NCBI GenBank assembly: GCA_946404585.1
Contig: CAMJEC010000034.1
Location: forward strand, 1 to 10,577
Length of the DNA stretch: 10,577 nucleotides
Direction: 5' to 3'
Source of the DNA: an uncultured Caryophanales bacterium
Lineage (GTDB): Bacteria > Bacillota_I > Bacilli_A > RFN20 > CAG-826
The first letter of the stretch is position 1, and every line of letters begins with the position of its first letter. Shown piece by piece: positions 1-5,863 of this stretch. The notes below the pieces were generated by a model that saw only the letters and a program-made list of their open reading frames with translations, ran no database searches and had not been told where the DNA came from. The position numbers were made by a program, and so were the translations under genes.

Positions 1-657
1 GATGCTTTCCGTTTACAAGCCAAAGAACAACTCAAATCATCCGATGGTGGTTCTAAGATTATGGAAGTCTTATCCATTATTACAAGACTTAGACAAATAT
101 GTGTTGATCCTTCAACATTTGTTGATAACTTCACCGGTGAATCAGGAAAGATTACCACTTTAAAAGACATTATCAAAGATAAGATGCAAGAAGGACATAG
201 ATTCTTAATCTTCTCGCAATTTGTATCTGCTCTTAACATTGTTAAGGATGAAATTGAAAAGATGGGTATCAAGTACTATATGATTACTGGTGATACATCT
301 GCTAAAGAAAGACTTAGAATCTGTAATGATTTCAATAAAGATGAGGATTATAAGATTGTGCTTATTTCCTTAAAAGCAGGCGGTACGGGTCTCAATTTAG
401 TGGGCGCTGATGTGGTTATCCATCTTGATCCATGGTGGAACTATTCTGCAGAATCTCAAGCGAGTGATAGAGCCCACCGTATCGGTCAGACTAGAACAGT
501 GGAAGTCATTAAACTCATCGCTGAAAATAGTATCGAAGAAAAAGTCGTTAATCTTCAAAACGAGAAGAAAGAACTTGTTGATAAAGTCATCAGTGATAAC
601 GATTCTTCCATCAAATCACTCTCAATTAAGGATTTGAAGTCAATCCTCAGCATGTAA
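1..657 (+). CDS. SNF2-family DEAD/DEAH-type helicase, C-terminal part (5' truncated)
   Basis: The reading frame is open from base 1, so the gene starts outside the window; 218 residues are visible and the first ATG at 61 is internal. The visible part is the second RecA-like (helicase C) domain of a SNF2/Swi2 ATPase. Seen motifs, in visible-residue numbering: RFLIFSQF at about 67-74, TGDTS at about 97-101, motif V LKAGGTGLNL at about 124-133, HLDPWWN at about 141-147, and motif VI QASDRAHRIGQ at about 153-163 with its two arginines. The IEEKV segment that usually closes this domain follows. The family moves along or remodels DNA-protein complexes using ATP; bacterial members are usually around 1000 residues, and their exact targets are poorly known. 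No partner gene is visible here. The family call is secure; the biological role is not. Confidence 0.95.
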   Translation, partial: DAFRLQAKEQLKSSDGGSKIMEVLSIITRLRQICVDPSTFVDNFTGESGKITTLKDIIKDKMQEGHRFLIFSQFVSALNIVKDEIEKMGIKYYMITGDTSAKERLRICNDFNKDEDYKIVLISLKAGGTGLNLVGADVVIHLDPWWNYSAESQASDRAHRIGQTRTVEVIKLIAENSIEEKVVNLQNEKKELVDKVISDNDSSIKSLSIKDLKSILSM

Positions 658-670
658 AAATCGCAACAAT

Positions 671-717
671 AACGGACATGAATTTGTGCTTTGTCATATA
701 ATAAATGTCCGTTTTCT
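671..717 (+). terminator. Rho-independent terminator of the SNF2 gene, long loop
   Basis: A perfect 9-bp stem, AACGGACAT (671-679) with ATGTCCGTT (705-713), is followed by a short T-rich stretch TTCTT. The stem starts 13 bases after the SNF2 stop codon. The loop is long (25 nt) and contains TATAAT at 697-702. That could be a -10 element for the downstream kinase, but no good -35 sits at the right distance. The T-tract is modest, so termination may be partial. Confidence 0.6.
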
Positions 718-753
718 TGTATAAAGAAGATGAATCATTTCATATATAATCAT

Positions 754-758
754 GGAGG
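754..758 (+). promoter_or_regulatory. Ribosome-binding site of the FGGY kinase
   Basis: GGAGG lies 6 bases before the ATG at 765, near-ideal spacing, and fixes the kinase start. A TATAAT at 745-750 is probably not the promoter, because transcription would then start inside this site. Confidence 0.85.
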
Positions 759-764
759 CTCAAT

Positions 765-2345
765 ATGATTTTAGAAAAATGTGTCATTGGTATTGAATTC
801 GGTTCTACCAATATTAAAGCTGTCATGCTTGATGAGAATCATGAAATCATCGCATCAAATGAATATGCTTGGGAATCAACTTTAAAAAACGGCATTTGGA
901 TCTATACTTTAGAACAAGCCAAAATCGGTTTAGCGGATTGCTATGCTGGATTAAAACAAAAATTCGAAACTAAATATCGTCGTCCATTAGCGAAAGTCGG
1001 TGCGATTGGTATTTCTGGTATGATGCATGGTTATCTTGTTTTTGATAAGAATGGTAACCAACTCGCAGAATTCCGTACATGGAAAAATACCATCTGCCCA
1101 CAAGCACAAGATCAATTATCTAAATTATTTAATTTCAACGTCCCACAACGTTGGAGCGTCTCTCATATTTATCAAGCTATGCTTAATGGCGAAAAAGAAG
1201 TTAAAGACATCGTCTTTGCTACAACCTTAGCAGGCTATTTCCATTATTTATTAACTGGTGAAAAAGTCATTGGTGCGAACGATGCTTCTGGTATGTTCCC
1301 ATTAGACCCAAGCACCAAAGATTACGACGCTAAGATGGTTTCTAAATTCAACGAAGTCATTAAAGACAAAGTTGATTGGAGAATCTTAGACATCTTACCA
1401 AAGTGCATGTTAGCGGGCCAAAATGCAGGCTACTTAACAAAAGAAGGCGCTAAATTAATCGACCCATCTGGTGTTTTACAACCAGGTATCCCATTCTGTC
1501 CACCAGAAGGCGATATGGGTACAGGTATGATTGCCACTAACTCAGTTAGAGTTGGTTATGGTAACTCCTCATTAGGTACATCTGGCAATATTACTCTTGT
1601 TACTGATAAGAGCATTGCCATGAATAAAGAAATCGATGTTATCGCTTCCCCAAGTGGCTATCCAGCTGTCCTTGTTCATGCGAATAACTGCACAACTGAT
1701 ATCAATGCTTGGGTTGAATTATTACATCAAGCAATCGTTTTAGCGGGTGGTTCCATCCAACGTGGCGAATTATTCGTGAGATTATTCAATAAATCCCTTG
1801 AAGGTGAACCAGATGCCGGTGGTCTTGTCTCATTTAACTACTTCTCTGGTGAAGCCGCAGTTGGTGTTCAAGAAGGTAGACCATTATTCGTGAGAGAACC
1901 AGACGCTAAGATGTCATTAGCCAACTTCATGAAATCTCATATCTTAGCCGTTCTTGCAGTCTTAAGAATCGGTGTTGATATCTTAAAGAAACAAGGTGTC
2001 GAAGTTAATAAAATATACGGCCATGGTGGTTTCTTCAAAACACCAGTGGTTGGCGCTAAAGCATTAAGTGCTGCCTTAGATGCTCCTGTTGCTACATTAA
2101 GTAGTGCGGGTGAAGGTGGTCCATATGGTGAAGCCTTATTAGCCGCTTATATGTTAGAAAAAGAAAAAGGCGAAACCTTAGAAGATTATTTACAAAATAA
2201 AATCTTCGCTAACGCTAAAGAAGATGTCGCTATTGCTTCTAAAGAAGAAGTTAAGGGCTTCAATAAATTCTTAGAAAGATATAAAGCTGCTGTTCCAGTG
2301 GAAGCAAAAGCCGTTGAATGCGTTGAAGGTCAACACAATAAGTAA
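765..2345 (+). CDS. FGGY-family carbohydrate kinase (arabinose-locus type, L-ribulokinase/xylulokinase-like)
   Basis: This ATP-dependent cytosolic sugar kinase has 526 residues, usual for the family. The N-terminal FGGY domain covers about residues 5-260 and begins with the phosphate-binding strand IGIEFGSTNIKAV (9-20). The likely catalytic base is Asp250 in PPEGDMGTG. The C-terminal domain (about 262-460) carries phosphate motif 2, GYGNSSLGTSGNI (264-276), and the adenosine-binding glycine segment YGHGGFF (418-424). From memory, the segments GISGMMHGY, RTWKNTI, FNVPQRWS and HANNCTTDINAW resemble the kinase that replaces classical AraB in arabinose operons of Bacteroides and some Firmicutes. 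L-ribulose is therefore the best-guess substrate, with xylulose the main alternative. No araA or araD is in the window. The gene is followed after 2 bases by an oxidoreductase, suggesting one transcript. The family is certain; the substrate is inferred. Confidence 0.93.
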   Translation: MILEKCVIGIEFGSTNIKAVMLDENHEIIASNEYAWESTLKNGIWIYTLEQAKIGLADCYAGLKQKFETKYRRPLAKVGAIGISGMMHGYLVFDKNGNQLAEFRTWKNTICPQAQDQLSKLFNFNVPQRWSVSHIYQAMLNGEKEVKDIVFATTLAGYFHYLLTGEKVIGANDASGMFPLDPSTKDYDAKMVSKFNEVIKDKVDWRILDILPKCMLAGQNAGYLTKEGAKLIDPSGVLQPGIPFCPPEGDMGTGMIATNSVRVGYGNSSLGTSGNITLVTDKSIAMNKEIDVIASPSGYPAVLVHANNCTTDINAWVELLHQAIVLAGGSIQRGELFVRLFNKSLEGEPDAGGLVSFNYFSGEAAVGVQEGRPLFVREPDAKMSLANFMKSHILAVLAVLRIGVDILKKQGVEVNKIYGHGGFFKTPVVGAKALSAALDAPVATLSSAGEGGPYGEALLAAYMLEKEKGETLEDYLQNKIFANAKEDVAIASKEEVKGFNKFLERYKAAVPVEAKAVECVEGQHNK

Positions 2346-2347
2346 TT

Positions 2348-3304
2348 ATGTTTAATTGGTGTTTTATTGGAACTGGTCAAATCGCTAAGAAAGTTGCTAA
2401 AGAATTAGTTACTAATCCTGGTCATCAAATTGTCTCTGTTTTCAATCGCACCAAAGCCAAAGCGGAAAAATTCGCTAAAATTTATCATTCCACAGTTTAT
2501 GAAAGTGCGTTAGAAGCAATAAACGATCCTCGTGTAGATGGTGTCTATATTGCGACTACTAATGAAACGCACTTTTCATTTTGCAAACTATGTTTGGAAA
2601 ACCATAAACCAGTCCTATGTGAAAAACCAATTACTGGTAATACAAAAGAACTTAAAGAATTAATTAAGTTAAGCGAAGAAAATAACACTCTTCTGAAAGA
2701 AGCGATGTGGACTTGGTATAATCCTGTCGCTAATAAGGTGAAGCAGTGGATTAAAGAAGAAAGAATTGGAAAAATCCTTTCTGTTGACTGTATCTTCAAT
2801 ATGCCAATATTTGGTTATAACAAAGCCAAAGGTAGATACATTAATCCAAGTAGATATGGTGGCGCGCTTCTTGACCTAGGTGTCTATTCCGTTAGATACG
2901 TGTATGAGTTATTTGGGAAGCCAAAGGCTATAACCGCGAAAGGAAAGCTATATAACGGCATTGATTTATTCAATGATTCAATATTTGAATATGATGGCTT
3001 TAATGCCCACGTTAGTAGTCAGATCAATGCTTTAGTGGGGGAGCATTGTATCATCAAAGGTGAAAAAGGCATTATTAAAGTTCCTTTATTCCATATGGCT
3101 AGTAAAGCCGTCTTAAAAACCAAAGAAGGTAAAGAAGTCTTCATAGACAAGAAAAAGAAATTTGCAACCCAGTTTAGAGTGGTCGCAGAATATATCAAAA
3201 ATGAAAAACCTAATGAACTAGTCTCTTTAAATTCATCCGTCGATGTTATGGAATTAATGGATGAAATTAGAAGACAAATCGGTGTCACCTTCCCTTGTGA
3301 TTGA
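2348..3304 (+). CDS. Gfo/Idh/MocA-family NAD(P)-dependent oxidoreductase, dihydrodiol-dehydrogenase-like
   Basis: This 318-residue cytosolic dehydrogenase starts with a Rossmann fold, IGTGQIAKKVAKEL (7-20), and carries the family hallmark CEKPIT (91-96), whose lysine normally helps catalysis. The C-terminal alpha/beta domain includes EAMWTWYNP (118-126) and GGALLDLGVYSV (171-182). The EAMW and LLDLGVY signatures fit the subgroup related to trans-1,2-dihydrobenzene-1,2-diol dehydrogenase, whose bacterial members generally act on sugars or polyols. The ATG follows the kinase stop by 2 bases. No good Shine-Dalgarno is near: GAAGGT at 2325-2330 is 17 bases away, so translation is probably coupled to the kinase. 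The neighbourhood suggests a carbohydrate substrate, not identified. The gene ends in TGA and no hairpin follows, so some readthrough into the next unit is possible. Confidence 0.92.
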   Translation: MFNWCFIGTGQIAKKVAKELVTNPGHQIVSVFNRTKAKAEKFAKIYHSTVYESALEAINDPRVDGVYIATTNETHFSFCKLCLENHKPVLCEKPITGNTKELKELIKLSEENNTLLKEAMWTWYNPVANKVKQWIKEERIGKILSVDCIFNMPIFGYNKAKGRYINPSRYGGALLDLGVYSVRYVYELFGKPKAITAKGKLYNGIDLFNDSIFEYDGFNAHVSSQINALVGEHCIIKGEKGIIKVPLFHMASKAVLKTKEGKEVFIDKKKKFATQFRVVAEYIKNEKPNELVSLNSSVDVMELMDEIRRQIGVTFPCD

Positions 3305-3311
3305 TACTTTT

Positions 3312-3341
3312 TTGACAATAATGAAACTTTATTTCTATAAT
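3312..3341 (+). promoter_or_regulatory. Consensus sigma-A promoter for the DUF2188-type gene
   Basis: A perfect TTGACA (3312-3317) and a perfect TATAAT (3336-3341) are separated by 18 bases, predicting a start near 3348. The ribosome-binding site GGGG in AAGGGGAAA (3354-3357) then lies just inside the transcript, 10 bases before the ATG at 3368. This is the best promoter in the window and implies high basal expression. Confidence 0.85.
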
Positions 3342-3367
3342 TAATATAAATAAGGGGAAATATTATC

Positions 3368-3712
3368 ATGCCAGCAAAAAAACCAGCTGCCAAGCCAGCA
3401 CCAAAAAAACCAGCACCAGCTAAAAAGCCTGCTGCTAAACCAGCTCCAAAGAAAGCTGAACCAGCCAAAAAGCCAGCTCCAAAAGCCGCTCCAAAGAAAG
3501 CCGCTCCAAGCGCTAACGCTTCTTACCACCTCTCTAAGAGAGAAGATGGCAAATGGCAACTCTTCATCACAGGTAGTGACAAAGTCATTAAGACATTCGC
3601 CACAAAAGCCGAAGGTGAAGCCTATGCTAAAGAAAGAGCAGAAAACACTGGTCGTGCAATTTTAAAGCACAACTCCAAAGGTGCTAATAAAGGCAAAATT
3701 GCTAAGAAATAG
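3368..3712 (+). CDS. Small basic protein: Lys/Ala/Pro H1-like repeat tail plus DUF2188-like domain
   Basis: The protein has 114 residues in two parts. Residues 1-48 are almost only Lys, Ala and Pro, with 15 lysines and a single acidic residue (Glu31). They resemble the disordered DNA-binding tails of histone H1, bacterial H1-like proteins and tailed HU proteins. Residues 51-111 look like a compact DUF2188-type domain: SYHLSKREDGKWQLF, then TFATKAEGEAYAKERAENTG with a probable helix, then AILKHNSKGANKGKI. Nothing suggests a signal peptide or membrane segment. DUF2188 has no established function that I know of. The tail, strong promoter and small size suggest an abundant nucleic-acid-binding protein, possibly nucleoid-associated; this is inference. 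A HAD phosphatase follows 11 bases later without a terminator, so both may share a transcript. Confidence 0.85.
   Translation: MPAKKPAAKPAPKKPAPAKKPAAKPAPKKAEPAKKPAPKAAPKKAAPSANASYHLSKREDGKWQLFITGSDKVIKTFATKAEGEAYAKERAENTGRAILKHNSKGANKGKIAKK
3377..3511 (+). repeat. Three in-frame 45-bp repeats encoding a 15-residue Lys/Ala/Pro unit
   Basis: Residues 4-18, 19-33 and 34-48 align without gaps: KKPAAKPAPKKPAPA, KKPAAKPAPKKAEPA and KKPAPKAAPKKAAPS. All five lysines of the unit (positions 1, 2, 6, 10, 11) are kept in every copy. At the DNA level the copies differ at many synonymous positions, such as cca/cct, gct/gcc/gca and aaa/aag. The amino-acid pattern is thus better preserved than the DNA, which argues against a very recent duplication. 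Confidence 0.9.
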
Positions 3713-3723
3713 TTGATTCATAA

Positions 3724-4512
3724 ATGAAAAAACTTATATGCCTTGACATGGACGGCACCGTCTATCTCGGTGAACGTTTATTTAAAGGCGCAAAAGAAAC
3801 ATTCGAATATTTTAAACAAAACGAAATATCGTTTGTTTTTTTGACCAACAATTCTTCCCATTCCTTAGCGTTCTACGTTGATAAAATCAAAAGGATGGGT
3901 ATCGACTGTAATGAAGATAATTTCTATTCTTCTATTGATACCACAATTAAGTATCTAAAAGATCAACAAGTTAAAACTCTTTATGTGTTAGGCGTGAAAT
4001 CATTTAAAGAGGAATTAAAGAAACATTTCCAACTTATTGAAACTTATCAAGAAGAAATACCTGATGTCGTCTTAGCGTCATTTGATACCGAATTAGTTTA
4101 TGACGAATTAAAGACCGCATGTTTATATATTCAAAAAGGTAGCAAATTCATTGCCACTAATATGGATTATCGCTGTCCAATCGAAGATGGATTCTATATC
4201 CCTGATTGTGGTGGACTATGCAAATGGATTGAGATGTGCACTGATAAAGCACCTATTTTCTTAGGAAAACCAGAACCAACAATGATTTATCAAGTCATGG
4301 AAAAGCTTGGTGTCACTAAAGAAGAAACTATGATGGTGGGAGACCGCTATTATACCGACATTGTCGCTGGTCTTAACGCTGGCGTAGATACAGTTGCAGT
4401 TCTTAGTGGGGAAACCACTTTAGAGGAATTTAAAAAGGCTGACCGTAAGCCAACCTTTATAATTGATTCAATTGCAGATTTAACTAAACTACTTAAATCT
4501 TATTCAGAATAG
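3724..4512 (+). CDS. HAD-superfamily class IIA phosphatase (NagD/YutF/AraL-like)
   Basis: This 262-residue soluble protein is full length for the class IIA HAD hydrolases. Motif I is DMDGT, with nucleophile Asp8 and acid/base Asp10. Motif II is LTNNSS with Thr41. The substrate-specifying C2 cap lies between, including ASFDTELVYDEL (118-129) and FIATNMDYRCP (142-152). Motif III is GKPEP with Lys182, and motif IV is GDRYYTD with Asp207 and Asp212 for magnesium. Relatives dephosphorylate nucleotides, sugar phosphates or p-nitrophenyl phosphate with loose specificity, so the substrate cannot be named. It starts 11 bases after the H1-like gene with no clear Shine-Dalgarno of its own, suggesting translational coupling or weak expression. 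Its last 13 bases overlap the convergent lipoprotein gene. Confidence 0.93.
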   Translation: MKKLICLDMDGTVYLGERLFKGAKETFEYFKQNEISFVFLTNNSSHSLAFYVDKIKRMGIDCNEDNFYSSIDTTIKYLKDQQVKTLYVLGVKSFKEELKKHFQLIETYQEEIPDVVLASFDTELVYDELKTACLYIQKGSKFIATNMDYRCPIEDGFYIPDCGGLCKWIEMCTDKAPIFLGKPEPTMIYQVMEKLGVTKEETMMVGDRYYTDIVAGLNAGVDTVAVLSGETTLEEFKKADRKPTFIIDSIADLTKLLKSYSE

Positions 4513-5027
4513 GTATAGTTGATTTTCTTTTCAGTTGTTTTAACAGATTTCAAATCTGTGTTTTTGTTATATCTATAAGTAACTAAACCATCAGCACCAT
4601 ACTTATATTCTAATTTGATTTGTTCTTCATCTGTTTTGTATTCTGCAGTAATACGATAAGCATCGCCCTTGGCATAAAATTTGAATAACTCGTCTACATT
4701 TTTATCCACTAAAGCAGCGGCAAGTTCACAAGTTTTAGCATCGCTAACGACATCTAATGTTTCAGTGAGTTCAACTTCGGCAGAAAGAACGGTACTCTTG
4801 TATTTCCATTCACCATCTTTATAAGTGTAGTTAATAGTGGATTTATCACCATCTTTATCAATTTCAGCGGTAGCTTTTGTGGCTTTGAATGATAATTTAC
4901 GATCAGCTAATAAGGCTTTGAAATCATTGTAGTTATATGATTTTTCAAATAAACCAGTGATCATATCGCAACCCATTAATGCGAATGTTGATAAAGCGGT
5001 TAAACCAAATACTAAAATCTTTTTCAT
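4500..5027 (-). CDS. Predicted lipoprotein of unknown function
   Basis: The 175-residue product begins with a lipoprotein signal: MKK, a hydrophobic stretch (4-18), then the lipobox LMGC with Cys20 as the lipidated residue. It should therefore be exported and anchored to the outer face of the membrane. The mature part is charged and rich in Lys, Asp, Glu, Thr and Tyr, with alternating patterns such as INYTYKDGEWKYKS and IKLEYKYGADGLVTYRY that suggest beta strands. I recognise no known domain. A clear ribosome-binding site AAGGGG (plus-strand 5034-5039) lies 6 bases before the start, with a plausible promoter upstream. The gene appears monocistronic and converges on the HAD gene, overlapping it by 13 bases. 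No terminator is visible at its 3' end. Confidence 0.85.
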   Translation of the reverse strand: MKKILVFGLTALSTFALMGCDMITGLFEKSYNYNDFKALLADRKLSFKATKATAEIDKDGDKSTINYTYKDGEWKYKSTVLSAEVELTETLDVVSDAKTCELAAALVDKNVDELFKFYAKGDAYRITAEYKTDEEQIKLEYKYGADGLVTYRYNKNTDLKSVKTTEKKINYTYSE

Positions 5028-5060
5028 AGTAATCCCCTTTTCTTGTTTCTAGATAAAATG

Positions 5061-5089
5061 ATAATACAATACTTTGTAAAATTTGTTAA
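5061..5089 (-). promoter_or_regulatory. Promoter of the lipoprotein gene
   Basis: Read on the minus strand: TTAACA (-35, plus 5084-5089), a 17-base spacer, then TATTAT (-10, plus 5061-5066), each one mismatch from consensus. The start would fall near 5054, giving a leader of about 27 bases that contains the AAGGGG ribosome-binding site. Confidence 0.6.
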
Positions 5090-5122
5090 ATATTACAAAA
5101 GAGTCGAGTCAAATATTTGAAA

Positions 5123-5147
5123 TGAAAAGGCCGACACAGTCAGCCTT
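5123..5147 (-). terminator. Rho-independent terminator of the transporter-GDPD operon
   Basis: On the minus strand AAGGCTGA pairs with TCGGCCTT (8 bp including one G-U) around the 5-base loop CTGTG. The hairpin begins 8 bases after the phosphodiesterase stop codon. The tail reads TTCATTTC, a weak T-tract, so termination may be incomplete and the lipoprotein gene downstream could receive some readthrough. Confidence 0.65.
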
Positions 5148-5155
5148 GATTTGAT

Positions 5156-5857
5156 TCAGTCTTTTTGTTGGAAGACGTTAGTGGTGATGTAATCAACACC
5201 CATGTCCTCTAATTTTCTAAGCATCTTCTCATCATCCACTGTCCAGACATTAACTTTAAGGTTCTTTTTGTGGAAGATATCAACGAGATCTTGCGTTAAT
5301 AATCTATCTTCAATATCGATATCCATTTTGAAGAATTTTGCCCACTTATAAAGCATCTTGTAGTGGCCTTCTTCTAATAGAAGTTGGAGATGCACTCTTT
5401 TGTGGTATCTATTTCTCAGCTTAATGAGTGGCCAAGGATAGAAGGCAATGAATGTAACATTCTCTAAACCCATATATTCGTCAATATATTTGGCGAGCTT
5501 CTTTAAATACTTGCCTTTTGGGTTTTTAGGTTTGAATTCAATGATAGGGCGCTTGCCACTTTCCTTACAAATCTTTAAATAATCCTCAAAAAGCGGAATA
5601 TAAGCCTCTTTATCATCTTGCCCGTTATCTAAATGCAGCTTGATAACTTCGTCTTTTGTCATGTCTGCGATGACGTATTTTTGCCCATTGCTTAAGAAGT
5701 CTGGGTCATGGTGGACAACCCAATAGTTATCTTTGGTTAAATGAATATCAGTTTCAATGCCAAAGAATTCACCTTTCCCCGCTTCTTTAAAGGCGTTTAA
5801 TGTATTTTCAAAGTATTTATCGTGCTTACCACGATGCGCGATACATAATGGTTTCAT
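5156..5857 (-). CDS. Glycerophosphodiester phosphodiesterase (GDPD family)
   Basis: The enzyme family hydrolyses glycerophosphodiesters, such as deacylated phospholipids, to sn-glycerol-3-phosphate and an alcohol. At 233 residues it is a normal compact GDPD TIM barrel. Seen motifs: HRG with His8 and Arg9, ENT (17-19), the metal pair Glu35 and Asp37 in ETDIHLTKD, HHDP with His50 as likely acid/base, IIEFKP with Glu107, and the late strand VNVWTVDD (202-209) followed by DYITTN. There is no signal peptide or membrane segment, so it should act in the cytoplasm. It begins 6 bases after the transporter stop codon. Its Shine-Dalgarno, GGAAG, lies within the transporter's last codons, which supports co-transcription and coupling. 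The exact substrate is not evident; lipid turnover or a product of the upstream transporter are both possible. Confidence 0.94.
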   Translation of the reverse strand: MKPLCIAHRGKHDKYFENTLNAFKEAGKGEFFGIETDIHLTKDNYWVVHHDPDFLSNGQKYVIADMTKDEVIKLHLDNGQDDKEAYIPLFEDYLKICKESGKRPIIEFKPKNPKGKYLKKLAKYIDEYMGLENVTFIAFYPWPLIKLRNRYHKRVHLQLLLEEGHYKMLYKWAKFFKMDIDIEDRLLTQDLVDIFHKKNLKVNVWTVDDEKMLRKLEDMGVDYITTNVFQQKD

Positions 5858-5863
5858 ATTTAA

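Noticed and set aside
745..750. TATAAT directly upstream of the kinase ribosome-binding site
   Set aside because: Transcription from it would start within GGAGG and remove the ribosome-binding site, and no -35 is at the right distance.
3019..3559. Gly/Ala/Phe-rich and Trp/Ser-rich minus-strand reading frames opposite the H1-like gene
   Set aside because: They are the antisense of the Lys/Ala/Pro repeats, which yields low-complexity residues in any frame; no ribosome-binding site or promoter fits them, and they also run across the consensus promoter.
5101..5110. Tandem GAGTC GAGTC
   Set aside because: Only two copies of five bases; too short to be meaningful.
5109..5120. Perfect 12-base palindrome TCAAATATTTGA upstream of the lipoprotein promoter
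   Set aside because: AT-rich palindromes of this length are expected by chance a few times in 10 kb, and it lacks a second copy; it could be an operator but nothing supports that.
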